Source of the DNA: Nematocida homosporus | Lineage: Eukaryota; Microsporidia | Length of the DNA stretch: 64,000 bases | Assembly: GCF_024244095.1 (NCBI RefSeq) | Contig: NW_026250680.1 | Location: forward strand, 46,816-110,815 | Direction: 5' to 3' | Part shown: positions 26,333-36,231 of the stretch, in pieces | Position numbering within the stretch: the first letter of the stretch is position 1 | Layout: each line of letters opens with the position of its first letter | Notes under the pieces: generated by a model | The model's input: only the letters and a program-made list of their open reading frames with translations | What the model was told of the DNA's origin: nothing | The model's database searches: none | Position numbers and translations under genes: made by a program

Positions 26333-28345
26333 ATGAAATACATTGGGTTTGAGAAGCAATTGCGAGTCTGTATTTGGTGGGGTGGTGCTCTGTTCTTTCT
26401 ATTTAGTGCACTAGCTCGGTTGTACCCTTTGCTGCACTTTGGTGAAACCATCAATGAGTACGATCCATGGTTCAACTACCGCTGCTCGCTTTACATTTGG
26501 GAGAATGGGCTTAGGGCGTATTGGCAATGGAAAGACGAACTTACTTGGGTTCCAGAAGGACGTAATATTCCAGCTACGACCTATCCTTTGCTGGCTTTGG
26601 TTTCTAATGGAGTGCACTGGCTAGTTAGTGGGGTGGCTGAAGTCTCGCATTACCAGGTTTGTGCTATCATGCCTGTACTGATCTTTTTGGGCGAGTCGTA
26701 CCTTCTGTACCGCCTAGGGGACAACTTGTTTGCTGACAGCTGGCGGGCGGAGAGAAAGATTGTGTGCTTAGGACTCTTTTCACTATCAGGAGGTATCTTT
26801 GAGAAAACTATTGCCGGTGCTTTTGATTATGAAGGTCTTTCTTTGTACATGGTTCTTTGGTGCATTCTTGTTTATAGCAATCTACTCCGGAACAAAAGCA
26901 GTAAGATAGCAGCAGGATTCTATCTGGCACTTATTCAAGGTCTCTTCAAAATGACTTGGGGTGGTAGTCTGTTTACTGAAGTAGTAATAGTAAGCCTCGA
27001 AGTATTGTCTTTAGCCAACAATAGCTACTTCTGGATCTTTTGTGTTGGCAGTAGTTGCTTTGGGTTTTGGCTGCCGTTCTTGAAAACAATCGATGTAACT
27101 TTAATGGGCAAACTAGGCGCCTTACTTTTCCTTTCTGGCTTATCTCTTATCAAACAGTGCTACCGACATAGCAGACACGTACTTTGGGTGTTAGGAGGGT
27201 GTTTGGCAAGTATAACAGCCCTAGCAGCCTACCAATATACTCGCATCCTTAATCTAGTAATTCAAGTGCTTCAAAGAAGTAAGGTTTACAACCTATTCGT
27301 GAAACAGAAAGAACATCCTCTAGTTCAAAGCATCTCAGAACACCGAGCGCCTACTTACCACAGTATAGTTAGGCAGACCGGGCATGTTTTCTTCCTTTTA
27401 CCCCTCCTTGTTCTCTATTACACATGGAAACATCGCCACGGTTCTGATTGCCAGACCAGTCTTTTACTACTCATCTGCCTAGGCCTAAGTTCGGGAATGT
27501 TCTTGAAAATGGAGCGATTCGCCTTCCTGTGCACACCTTTTATTGCTTTAGTTGCCACTGAATGCTGGCTAGATATTATGCGGTTTCTAGCTCGGCAGAA
27601 AGCCAAGGCCGCCCAAGCGCTTGCTGTTCTGCTGAGCATTGGCCTATTAGTTTATCTAGTCAGTGCTAGCAAGGTCTGTTGGCAATCAACCCAGAACGTT
27701 ATGGTGGCTTTTGATGGCCAAAAAGAAGGCACAGCACTTATTATAGACGATTTCCGAGAAGCCGCCATGTACATTAGACACAATACTCCGACCAATGCCG
27801 TCTTTATTAGCTGGTGGGACTACGGCTACCAAATCACCGGCATGACCAATCGAGCTACAGTGGTTGATAACAACACCAACAACTATCTTAAAATTGCCAA
27901 AGTTGCCGACTTGCTCCTAACTAATGAAAACCAACTTCACAGCCACCCCTTAGTTATCGAGCTCCAAAAAGCCGGCAAGACAGAGATATACTTTTATGTA
28001 GTCAGTGGAACCCTGTGCAAATACACACTCTGTGACTTGGCCAAACTCAATTGGATTGCAACCATTGCCCGCGAGTACAACCCTATGATTAGACCAGAAG
28101 ACTATTACTACATCTCCGGCCAAACCATGAGCACATACTTACTAGATATGGTCCTTAAGCACCCTAAAGAACTACTAGAAAGTTCTAAGTCCATTAAAGT
28201 CGCTCCAAAACTGAAAGACTCCTTCTTGTTTAAATCAGCATACTTCCAGCACCTACCCGAAATTACTCTAAGCAACACCAAACTCTTCTTCCAAACCACC
28301 AACCAACTTGTCCGAATATACCAATTAAACCCTACAGCAATATAA
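26333..28345 (+). CDS. STT3: STT3, catalytic subunit of oligosaccharyltransferase
   Basis: A 670-residue multi-pass membrane enzyme that transfers the lipid-linked oligosaccharide to asparagine in N-X-S/T sequons in the ER lumen. The first luminal loop holds INEYDPWFNYR (about residues 40-50), with the metal-binding aspartate. SISEHRAPTYHSI (about 333) corresponds to the SVSE motif. SWWDYGYQITGMTNRATVVDNNT (about 492) holds the WWDYG sequon-binding motif. About a dozen transmembrane segments precede the soluble C-terminal domain. All catalytic motifs I can check are intact. It is shorter than yeast (718) mainly at the C-terminus. The 3' end faces a gene for a sequon-rich membrane protein 159 bases away. 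Confidence 0.95.
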   Translation: MKYIGFEKQLRVCIWWGGALFFLFSALARLYPLLHFGETINEYDPWFNYRCSLYIWENGLRAYWQWKDELTWVPEGRNIPATTYPLLALVSNGVHWLVSGVAEVSHYQVCAIMPVLIFLGESYLLYRLGDNLFADSWRAERKIVCLGLFSLSGGIFEKTIAGAFDYEGLSLYMVLWCILVYSNLLRNKSSKIAAGFYLALIQGLFKMTWGGSLFTEVVIVSLEVLSLANNSYFWIFCVGSSCFGFWLPFLKTIDVTLMGKLGALLFLSGLSLIKQCYRHSRHVLWVLGGCLASITALAAYQYTRILNLVIQVLQRSKVYNLFVKQKEHPLVQSISEHRAPTYHSIVRQTGHVFFLLPLLVLYYTWKHRHGSDCQTSLLLLICLGLSSGMFLKMERFAFLCTPFIALVATECWLDIMRFLARQKAKAAQALAVLLSIGLLVYLVSASKVCWQSTQNVMVAFDGQKEGTALIIDDFREAAMYIRHNTPTNAVFISWWDYGYQITGMTNRATVVDNNTNNYLKIAKVADLLLTNENQLHSHPLVIELQKAGKTEIYFYVVSGTLCKYTLCDLAKLNWIATIAREYNPMIRPEDYYYISGQTMSTYLLDMVLKHPKELLESSKSIKVAPKLKDSFLFKSAYFQHLPEITLSNTKLFFQTTNQLVRIYQLNPTAI

Positions 28346-28504
28346 TACATCCTGCTTTATTACAATCTACCACACCATAATAGCCCAATTCAGCTCAGCT
28401 CTTTATTGATCAACTAATCGAAGCCCAACTTCAAAGTAAGCCCTGCCGCACCAAACCATTTCAAATCGTTCCAAGCACTTTCCTAACTTAATAGCAGCTA
28501 AGGA

Positions 28505-29374
28505 CTAGAGTGCCCTTAGTTCACTGGTTGTCACAGATCCATTAACTTCCGAGCTGTTTCCAGCCCAGTGATTGCTCACACTACTATATATCCCATCAAG
28601 TGAAGTGAAGTTCAAATCCGTACTAGGTCCCGCCATTGCAGCATTTACCACTTCCATACTATTCGCGATTGGATTAGCATTCTCCTCCATCATAGCAGTA
28701 CTTGCCATCTCCGTCACATTACCTACCATACTAGTACTTGCCATTTCTGTCACATTGCCTACCATACTAGTACTTGCCATTTCTGTCACATTGCCTACCA
28801 TACTAGTACTTGCCATTTCCGTCACATTCTCCAGCATAGTAGCATTTGCCATTTCCGTCACATTTCCTATCATAATAGTATCCCCCGTCAGAGTAACGTT
28901 CGGCATCCCGGCAATAATATCCATCCCCGGCGTAGCTTCCATATCTACCTGGTTAGTAACCCAATCCCACGTAGTCTGCACGGTCTCATTAGTGTTGTTG
29001 ATTCGAGGCAAAGGCAACTTATCGACATATCCCAATATAGTAAAAACCTTAGAATAGGTAAGATAAAAGGACACAGCAATCGCTATCACCACAAGACAAA
29101 TTATACCTCCACAAACCCAGCACACTAACTTACGCCGCCACACCCACCGTTCTCTCTGCTCTTCTTCCACAGTAACAGCGTATTCCGTTCCCGGAACCCG
29201 TCTATCTGGCATATGAGATAGTTCATATACTTCACTTGGCCGCACCAATATTTCACGATCTGGGTGGCCTGCTCTTTCCCGTAGCTCATGTACCTCAACC
29301 ATAGCCGCTCCCAAGCAAGTAAGCATACACCAACTAACCCAAAGCAAACATCCATAGACAATAAGTTTACCCAT
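28505..29374 (-). CDS. Membrane protein with tandem N-glycosylation sequon repeats
   Basis: A 289-residue protein with no relative I recognise. A hydrophobic N-terminus (VYGCLLWVSWCMLTCLGA) acts as signal or anchor. A second membrane segment (CWVCGGIICLVVIAIAVSFYL) lies at about 84-104, just after the basic ERWVWRRK. The remaining 175 residues contain about 12 N-X-S/T sequons, mostly in 12-residue repeats of the type GNVTEMASTSMV. The 36-base DNA unit is nearly identical between copies. A C-terminus in the lumen or outside would suit the sequons and the basic residues before segment two, but topology with two hydrophobic segments is ambiguous. A CArG-like box lies 77 bases upstream. It is a neighbour of STT3. 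Confidence 0.65.
   Translation of the reverse strand: MGKLIVYGCLLWVSWCMLTCLGAAMVEVHELRERAGHPDREILVRPSEVYELSHMPDRRVPGTEYAVTVEEEQRERWVWRRKLVCWVCGGIICLVVIAIAVSFYLTYSKVFTILGYVDKLPLPRINNTNETVQTTWDWVTNQVDMEATPGMDIIAGMPNVTLTGDTIMIGNVTEMANATMLENVTEMASTSMVGNVTEMASTSMVGNVTEMASTSMVGNVTEMASTAMMEENANPIANSMEVVNAAMAGPSTDLNFTSLDGIYSSVSNHWAGNSSEVNGSVTTSELRAL
28698..28850. repeat. 36-base tandem repeat encoding NVT sequons
   Basis: About four units with period 36 (starts near 28698, 28734, 28770 and 28806). The two central units are identical. Each encodes a 12-residue repeat with one N-V-T sequon, which suggests recent duplication or homogenisation. Confidence 0.9.
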
Positions 29375-29691
29375 AAGCCCTATCTCACCCCACTATTTAT
29401 ACTTTTATTCCCCACCTTATATCAAATGATACCACACCAACCAATTTATCTTTCCCAATTAGGAAACTCTTCAGCCAAACCCAAACCCAACCCAATCTCA
29501 AACCCATTAATACCAACCTAACTTAACCCAAATCAACTCCATCTAAATCAGCACAAAACAATTCAAATAAACCCAAACTAACCCATTTACCGCTCTATTA
29601 ACCCAACAATAACTCAAATACCAACCCAATACTAATCTAATTCACCTAAACTAACCCAATTTATTGCAATTTTCTTTTCCTGCTATCCCAC
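29375..29691. other. Intergenic, A+C-rich, divergent promoter region with CArG-like box
   Basis: It lies between two divergent genes for signal-peptide proteins. A+C-rich words (AACCCAAAC, CCAATACTAAT) fill 29460-29665. The CArG-like box is at 29451. No gene seen. Confidence 0.65.
29451..29466. promoter_or_regulatory. Mcm1-type palindrome upstream of the sequon-repeat protein
   Basis: TTTCC-CAATTA-GGAAA, one base from the classic yeast Mcm1 P-box TTTCCTAATTAGGAAA, 77 bases upstream of the minus-strand ATG. It also lies 226 bases upstream of the plus-strand secreted protein gene. Confidence 0.6.
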
Positions 29692-30258
29692 ATGAAGAAG
29701 TGCTTATCTCTCCTCTTGCTTATCTCACTTGTTGTTGCAACTGGATCAATTCTAACTCCAGCAGCCAATTGGTTCCAATGGTTAAAGGAACAGTTCCAGA
29801 ACGCCTCTAAGAAGGTTGGAGGCGCCCAAGGCATCCAAAACAAACTGAAAACATACTCGGAATCGGCTTACAACCACATTAAACCGACTACACAAAAAGC
29901 CAAAAAAGCTATCTCAGATTTCAAAACAAACACTATCCAACCCCGTCTAGAAATGATCAAGAAACAGATTCAAAAGCGACGAGAAGCCAAAAAGATTCAA
30001 TCAGCCCAAACATCTCAAAATTCTACCCAAACTCCCACCCAACCCGAATCCTTTAAACACGAGTTCCAGCATGCCGAAGATGCCGCCCGTGAAATTGAGC
30101 AGTTCCTACGCCGATATCTCAGTGAGTTACACAAAGTTCCAGGCACCGAAGCCACTATGGGCCATTACTCCACCGACGACCACCAAGAAAAAGAAGCCAC
30201 CCAGTACGAGGATGAAGAACTCGAGAATGAAGAGCCCATCCCTAAAGAAGATCTCTAA
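29692..30258 (+). CDS. Small secreted basic protein, unknown function
   Basis: A 188-residue protein. Residues 1-18 (MKKCLSLLLLISLVVATG) are a clear signal peptide. The mature part is helical and Lys/Gln-rich (about 35-110, for example KKAISDFKTNTIQPRLEMIKK), then turns acidic at the end (EDEELENEEPIPKEDL). There is no second membrane segment, so it is probably secreted into the host interface or the spore wall. No family recognised. It is divergent from the sequon-repeat protein and may share its promoter region. Confidence 0.6.
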   Translation: MKKCLSLLLLISLVVATGSILTPAANWFQWLKEQFQNASKKVGGAQGIQNKLKTYSESAYNHIKPTTQKAKKAISDFKTNTIQPRLEMIKKQIQKRREAKKIQSAQTSQNSTQTPTQPESFKHEFQHAEDAAREIEQFLRRYLSELHKVPGTEATMGHYSTDDHQEKEATQYEDEELENEEPIPKEDL

Positions 30259-30892
30259 TTTGGTTTAGTTTAGTTTACTATTTAGTTTGGGTTAGATTGA
30301 GTTGGGTTAGATTGGGTTAAGTTAAGTTAAGTTAGTTTTTGATCTTATTGAATTGGTACTTATTGATTTAGTACTTTTGTTGTTATTACTATTGAGTTGG
30401 GTTAGTATTGGGTTGGTATTTGTTTGGTACTTACTTAGTATCTCATTATTACTTTAATCTTATCTAAACCCGTTAAAACATATTACAATCTAGCTTCTAC
30501 TTAGCCCACTTCTACTTAATCCACTTCTATTTCATCTCATCACAACTTACTCCACCCCACCCTATCACAAACCACCCTAACCCAATAAGGAAATGTAGCA
30601 ATTTGAATTTCAAATTCAAATTCTAATTCAAATTCTGAATTTCAAATTCAAATTCAACTAAAAGTAAAAGTAAAATTGAACTCCGATTTCAAATAAACCT
30701 TATCTAGCATTATACTAAACACATACTAATATACTATTTCTTTAACTAAATACTAGCCTAATTCATTCTTAATTCGTTCAAATACTAATATAGTAGATAA
30801 GATAGCTTGAATAAATTTGAAAGGATAAGTCAATCGGTCACTGAATTCAGAATTCAAACTAGACCATAACTAGCATTATTTTTTTAGCGGAT
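30259..30892. other. Intergenic, 634 bases, G+T-rich then A+T/A+C-rich
   Basis: GTTTAGTT/GGGTTAGTATTGGG words fill 30260-30440, then A+C-rich words. It contains the GAATTTCAAATTC direct repeat (30605-30655). No gene or RNA seen. Confidence 0.65.
30605..30655. repeat. 19-base direct repeat upstream of CCT5
   Basis: GAATTTCAAATTCAAATTC occurs at 30605-30623 and again at 30637-30655, a 32-base offset, with related words between. About 240 bases upstream of the CCT5 start; it could be a regulator site or simple AT-rich expansion. Confidence 0.7.
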
Positions 30893-32374
30893 ATGACGTA
30901 TAACTTCTGTGATGAATATGGCCAGCCTTATGTTTTGATTAGAGAACAGGAGAATAGAAAGAAGACCGAAGAGAAGAATGTCCTTTCAGAGAATGTCAAG
31001 TCATTTTGTGAGATAGTAGATACTTTAAGTACTTCAGTAGGACCTTTTGGAGCAGATAAAGCTATCGTAAGTAGTGATGGTGAAGTAATTGTTACGAATG
31101 ATGGTTCTACTATCTTAAAAGAGATGGATATTGAATGTACGCCTATGGGTCGTTTAATTACTCAACTTAGTGCAGCTCAGGATGATGAGATTGGTGATGG
31201 TACAACTAGTGTAGTTATTGTAGCTGCTTCATTACTAAAGGAAGCAGAAGCTTTGGCTGAACGAGGTATGCATCCTTTAAAGATTATTCGTGGGTATGAA
31301 GAGGCCTTAGATATTGCCTTGCGTACAATTGAAGAGAATTCACGTCGACTTAGTCGTGATGAATTGGCTGAAGCTATGGTTGAGGTTGCCCAAAGTACTT
31401 TGAGTAGTAAAGTAGTTAGTCGTGATATTGATAATTACATTCGCATTGCCATTGAGGCAGTGGGGGCAGTTGAAGACAGTCGCGGTCTAGCTAATTTAGA
31501 ACTCATTAAGGTTGAGGGGGAGACTAAAACAGGACCTAGTGAACTTATTAGAGGGATTTACATTCCTAAGGAGTTCAGTCATATTCAAATGCCTAAAAAG
31601 ATAGTTGATGCTAAGATAGCTTTATTAGCCTGTCCTTTTGAGCCGCCTAAGATCAAGATTAAGCATGACTTGAATGTAGAGAGTGTTGAGGAGTTCCAGA
31701 AGCTTTCAGCCTATGAGAAGAAAGTCTTTACTGATATGGTGGCTTCAATTAAGCAAGCAGGAGCTAATGTAGTTCTGTGCCAATGGGGATTTGATGATGA
31801 AGCTAATTCTTTATTACAACAGGCTGGTATTTCTGCTATTAGATGGGTAGGTGCCCAGGAATTGGAAATGGTAGCTATTCATTGTGGGGCGAGTATTATT
31901 TCTCGGTTTGAAGACTTAAATGCTGAAGCCTTAGGTACGGGTAGTGCTACAGAAGTAGGAGGAAGTATTAGGATTGAAAATGCCCAGAAAGGCAAAGCCG
32001 TGACTATCTTAGTCCGTGGTGGAACTTCGGCTATTATTGAGGAGACTAAACGAAGTATTAGGGATGTTTTATGTGCGATTCGTAATGTCAAGAAAGATCC
32101 TAAGATTGTGGAGGGAGCCGGTAAGATTGATTTACTTTGTGCAGCTGCCGTGGAGAAGGAAGTACCAGGATCGATTGGCAAGGCCTATTCAAAGGCCCTT
32201 AAGGCCTTGCCTATGGCACTAGCACGGAATATGGGTGAAGATCCGATTGAAGCTCTTTCTCGTGGCATTGCAGATGATGTTTGGGAGGGTGCGTACGCCA
32301 AGAAGCACCAGTACATTCTTGCCGTCCAAACAGCCAAGTCCATTCTGCGTATTGATGACGTCATAGGACTCTAA
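30893..32374 (+). CDS. CCT5: Chaperonin CCT/TRiC subunit epsilon
   Basis: A 493-residue subunit (usual length about 540) of the eight-subunit cytosolic chaperonin that folds actin and tubulin. ATP-site motifs are present: TSVGPFGADK, VTNDGSTIL and DDEIGDGTTSVV. Epsilon-specific features are the start FCDEYGQP, LIKVEG, FSHIQMPKKIVDAKIALLACPFEPPKIKIKH, and CQWGFDDEANSLL. The C-terminus ends ILRIDDVIGL, without the longer tail of other species. The ATG at 30893 follows a T-tract. It is a firm identification down to the subunit. Confidence 0.95.
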   Translation: MTYNFCDEYGQPYVLIREQENRKKTEEKNVLSENVKSFCEIVDTLSTSVGPFGADKAIVSSDGEVIVTNDGSTILKEMDIECTPMGRLITQLSAAQDDEIGDGTTSVVIVAASLLKEAEALAERGMHPLKIIRGYEEALDIALRTIEENSRRLSRDELAEAMVEVAQSTLSSKVVSRDIDNYIRIAIEAVGAVEDSRGLANLELIKVEGETKTGPSELIRGIYIPKEFSHIQMPKKIVDAKIALLACPFEPPKIKIKHDLNVESVEEFQKLSAYEKKVFTDMVASIKQAGANVVLCQWGFDDEANSLLQQAGISAIRWVGAQELEMVAIHCGASIISRFEDLNAEALGTGSATEVGGSIRIENAQKGKAVTILVRGGTSAIIEETKRSIRDVLCAIRNVKKDPKIVEGAGKIDLLCAAAVEKEVPGSIGKAYSKALKALPMALARNMGEDPIEALSRGIADDVWEGAYAKKHQYILAVQTAKSILRIDDVIGL

Positions 32375-32914
32375 TGACCAATTTACTCCAAGTCATTCCA
32401 CGTAATCAGAATAAAGTCTTATCTTATGTTCACTTTCTATTCAGTTGAGTTGTGTTTGAGTTGAGTTATGATTGAGTTAGAATTGGGTTGGGTTATGATT
32501 GAGTTATGATACTCTATACCATACCAACCTAATACTAACTCAATGCTAGCATACGCCACTTTAAATGCAATAGGCAATATTAAACTCAAATTCCATACTA
32601 AACCAAACACATCCAAATACTACTAACCCAGTTCAATAACCACAACACACTCTACCAACTCAATACTCTACCAACTCAATACTAACTCAACTTAATACTC
32701 TACCAAGCCAATTCAATAAATCGACTACAAACTATACTTATACTAAACTATACTCAACACCACTCCACTCAATACTAAACTCAATACTATACTAACACCA
32801 CCCCACTCAATACTATACTAACCCAATCTTTATTTCACCTAGTTCAGCTCTATTAATTCATCAGACCAATTCAGTGCTATTATTAATAGCTACTTGTTAT
32901 GTCCAGAAGCAACA
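32375..32914. other. Intergenic, 540 bases, G+T-rich then A+C-rich
   Basis: TTGAGTTGTG/GAGTTATGATT words fill 32440-32510, then CCAACTCAATACTAAC-type words to about 32830. No gene seen. Confidence 0.65.
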
Positions 32915-35884
32915 ATGATGGTTTGTTTGCCAGGTAAATACACAAACCCAATCGAACCAATGTCCCAAAACCCTTCTAGAGCACCTACCAGGCCATTCCA
33001 ATTCGGTCCACGACCCCGTCCATATAAGTTTGCCCTAAATTGTATCTATTCATCATTGCTATCTCTATATATAGCTTTGTTTTTTTTAAGTCCTATCATG
33101 GATGCCAAAGAAGAAAACAGAACTCAGATAGCTGAAACCAATAAGCCTCTTAGTTATGACCTTACTTTAACCAGTGCCGATAAGCCCAATAATTTTGATC
33201 TTACTTCTATCGAGTCAGAACCCCAAATACACCGCCTACCAGGCGATCTTAAGCCCAATTCTTACGATCTCCAACTAGTTCTTAACCCGACTACTAATAC
33301 TTTTTATGGTCTTATCTCTATCACTGCCAACGTTCTTTCTTCTACTTCAAAAATAGTCTTACATGCCGAATCAATGGATATTGATGATTTTGTTGTTTAT
33401 TCTTTAGCTAGTAATGCTCAAACTGAGTTATCTGGGTCGTATAAGCACCACAGTCCAATTTTAACCTTTAATTTAGACAAACCAATTTCTACTGATACAG
33501 TCCTTCTTTTCCAAATCAAGTACCATGCTAAAGTATCTTCAGCTATGGCCGGATTCTACCGTAGTGAGTTTAAAACAGCTAAAGGTACTGAGTTCATCTA
33601 CTCCACTCAATTTGAAGCTACTTCAGCCCGTCGGGCTTTGCCTTGTTTTGATGAACCCATTTACAAAGCTGTTTTTAATGTTTCTATCATTGCTCCTGCT
33701 AACTTAACCATTCTTTCTAATGCTGATACTGATATTAGCAACTCAGAAGAAGTTATTACTATTGATGATTCTTTAGTCGATCAAGTAGATAGTACTAAAC
33801 CCTATCAAAAAGCCGTTTTTAAACCTACTCCTTTAATGTCAACTTACTTACTAGCCTGGGTGATTGGTGACTTAGAATTTGTTGGGGCTGAGAATATTCG
33901 GGTCTTCTCTCCTAAGGGCCAGAAAGAGTATGGTGAGTTTTCTTTACAAGTAGCCGTTCATTGTTTGAACTTCTTTAATGATTATTTTGGAATTGATTAT
34001 CAAATGAAAAAGTTAGATATGGTGGCTATTCCTGATTTTGCTGCCGGTGCTATGGAGAATTGGGGTCTAGTTACTTACCGGTCCTCATCCCTGCACTTTA
34101 TCAAGGAAAGTACAACGGCCAGACAAAAGTTACAAGTAGCTGAAACTGTCTGTCATGAACTGGCCCATCAATGGTTTGGGAACTTAGTAACCATGGCCTG
34201 GTGGAACGATCTTTGGTTGAATGAAGGATTTGCAACTTGGGCTGGTACTTTAGCCACAGCTACTTTAGCTGAACAAAACTTGATTCAACTTGATCATAAT
34301 CCCTGGGAAGTCTTCTTGGAAAGTGATTTAAGTGGCGGGTTGTTCATGGATGGTAAATTATCTACTCATCCTATTGATGTTGAAGTTGAAACTGAAGGTC
34401 AGATCTCTTCTATTTTTGATGCGATTTCCTACTCTAAAGGTGCCTCCCTTATTCATATGTTAGCTAATTATGTGGGTTTAGATGATTTCCAAAAAGGTCT
34501 ACAACATTACATTGCTACGCATAAGTACCGTAATACAACCACTAAAGATCTCTGGGAAGCAATTGAAACAAAAACTAACCATCAAGTAGCTACTACTATG
34601 AAGAACTGGATATCTACTCCAGGAATGCCCCATATTAGAGTTACTCTTGATAAGGATATGATTGTTTTGACTCAAAGTAGGTACTTACCACATAGTACGA
34701 CTAGTGAGGAGCATAAAGAGTTATGGAATATCTTCTTAACTAAGAAGACCTTTAGTAGAGATAGAAAGTCTCCACCTGTAGTTGAAAGAGTTATGTTTAA
34801 TACTAAGACTTTAAGTATTCCTACTAGTGAATTCCCACTTATCCTTAATGCTGATGCTTTTGGGTTTTATCGAGTGCATTACAGTGAAGAAGTCTTACAG
34901 AAGTACATAGTACCTCTTTTACGAGAGGAAGGACTACTCTCACCTTTTGATCGATTTGGGATTTTCCGGGATATTGCTGCTTTAGTGGCTGATGGCCATG
35001 AGAGTGCTACTTATGCCTTGAATGTTATGTCTTGTATTTCGACGCAAGAAAGGTATATTGCTCTTTATCCCATGGTTAGTCTTCTGCTTAAGATAGTGGA
35101 TACTTATCAGGACCAGCCGGAAATCAAATTAGCCGCTGAAACTGAACTAGCTACTTTATTACGGCCTTATGTGGCTAAGATAAGTGACTTTACTGTGGTA
35201 AGTGATGATATTGAGCAGCAGAAACTGGAAGTCCTAGCTGTTTCCGTCCTTGGGCGGTTGGAGAACTCTTCTATCTCACACCAGGCCTTACAAGAACTAT
35301 CTCAAGCTAGGATTAAGAGTGTGCATAAGGAGTACAAACGAGGAATGTACATTTCTTTAGCTAAGTATCAGGGTCAAGCCGGGTACGAGTACTTACTTGA
35401 TGTACTTAAGAACGATCCAATGGAAAGTGAGCGATTACGGGCCTTAGTAGGTATATCTTTTTCACAGAGTCATTTTAAGGACGTGTTTAAGCTATTTGTG
35501 GAGGAGACTCCCTTGGTAAAGGGTCAGGATAAGTTACGGATGGTTTATGGTTTGTCGGCTTATAAGGACAGGGAAGAGATGCTTAAGACGTTCTTGCATG
35601 GTTTTGCGACGATTTGTAAGAACTTTGAGGGTAATTTGGATATGGTATCTCGATTTGTGGATGGATTTATTGCCCCGCAGTATACTCCAGAAGCTATTGA
35701 GATGGCCAGGAGTTTCTTTGCTGATAAGAAAAACCAAAATGATGCCTGGAAATCAGCTGTGGATCGGGGATTGGAAGAGGCAGAAATCTTGATGAAGTTC
35801 AGGAATAGTAATCTGGAGGCACTGCTTAACTGGGCCCAACAAGCCAAGACTTCTAAGCCAGAGGATGTTCTTCCCAAACAATAA
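32915..35884 (+). CDS. M1-family zinc aminopeptidase
   Basis: A 989-residue metallopeptidase removing N-terminal amino acids. The exopeptidase motif GAMENWG is at about residue 378. The zinc site HELAHQWFGN (about 413) continues to NEGFATW, which supplies the third ligand. The C-terminal helical domain is complete. The first in-frame ATG is at 32915; this adds about 61 residues including a hydrophobic stretch (CIYSSLLSLYIALFFLSPI) that could be a signal anchor. A later ATG at 33098, after a run of T, gives a 928-residue cytosolic form closer to the family start (the M1 domain opens at about residue 111 with LPGDLKPNSYDLQL). Which start is used decides its location; I cannot settle it. Confidence 0.93.
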   Translation: MMVCLPGKYTNPIEPMSQNPSRAPTRPFQFGPRPRPYKFALNCIYSSLLSLYIALFFLSPIMDAKEENRTQIAETNKPLSYDLTLTSADKPNNFDLTSIESEPQIHRLPGDLKPNSYDLQLVLNPTTNTFYGLISITANVLSSTSKIVLHAESMDIDDFVVYSLASNAQTELSGSYKHHSPILTFNLDKPISTDTVLLFQIKYHAKVSSAMAGFYRSEFKTAKGTEFIYSTQFEATSARRALPCFDEPIYKAVFNVSIIAPANLTILSNADTDISNSEEVITIDDSLVDQVDSTKPYQKAVFKPTPLMSTYLLAWVIGDLEFVGAENIRVFSPKGQKEYGEFSLQVAVHCLNFFNDYFGIDYQMKKLDMVAIPDFAAGAMENWGLVTYRSSSLHFIKESTTARQKLQVAETVCHELAHQWFGNLVTMAWWNDLWLNEGFATWAGTLATATLAEQNLIQLDHNPWEVFLESDLSGGLFMDGKLSTHPIDVEVETEGQISSIFDAISYSKGASLIHMLANYVGLDDFQKGLQHYIATHKYRNTTTKDLWEAIETKTNHQVATTMKNWISTPGMPHIRVTLDKDMIVLTQSRYLPHSTTSEEHKELWNIFLTKKTFSRDRKSPPVVERVMFNTKTLSIPTSEFPLILNADAFGFYRVHYSEEVLQKYIVPLLREEGLLSPFDRFGIFRDIAALVADGHESATYALNVMSCISTQERYIALYPMVSLLLKIVDTYQDQPEIKLAAETELATLLRPYVAKISDFTVVSDDIEQQKLEVLAVSVLGRLENSSISHQALQELSQARIKSVHKEYKRGMYISLAKYQGQAGYEYLLDVLKNDPMESERLRALVGISFSQSHFKDVFKLFVEETPLVKGQDKLRMVYGLSAYKDREEMLKTFLHGFATICKNFEGNLDMVSRFVDGFIAPQYTPEAIEMARSFFADKKNQNDAWKSAVDRGLEEAEILMKFRNSNLEALLNWAQQAKTSKPEDVLPKQ

Positions 35885-36231
35885 ACACTCTTATTGGTTG
35901 ATTTGATAATATTAAGATCGGATTGGGTTATGTTATGTTATGTTATGTTTAGATGGTGTGTGTTGTGTTGTGTTATGTTATGTTATATGTTGTTTAGATA
36001 GTATTTAGATAGTACTAAACCCAAACTAAATCCAAACTAAACCCAAACTATACTCAAACTAAACTAAACCCACCACAACGCAAACTAATCTATTTGATTG
36101 GTTTGGCTGAATTCATGAGAACTGCCCCTATGATAGTTGGTTGGGTGGCCAATAGATACGATAACTGATAGATCAATAAAAAGAGGATAGTTGGTATTTT
36201 GATCTTATAATGATGTGGTTTCTCCTTGAAC
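35885..36231. other. Intergenic with TTATG microsatellite
   Basis: TTATG units fill 35925-35990, then AAACCCAAACTAAAC words. No gene seen. Confidence 0.65.

Noticed and set aside
28572..29057. Long plus-strand frame with repeated hydrophobic units
   Set aside because: It is antisense to the 36-base repeats of the sequon protein, which has a better start, signal peptide and sequon pattern.
30605..30655. Heat-shock element upstream of CCT5
   Set aside because: The GAATTTC units have one base, not two, between GAA and TTC, so the phasing is wrong for Hsf.
32894..32914. TTG and GTG starts of several long frames (for example 32894, 40420, 53486, 45184)
   Set aside because: Nuclear genes start at ATG almost exclusively and a suitable ATG follows within a few codons to 16 codons in each case.
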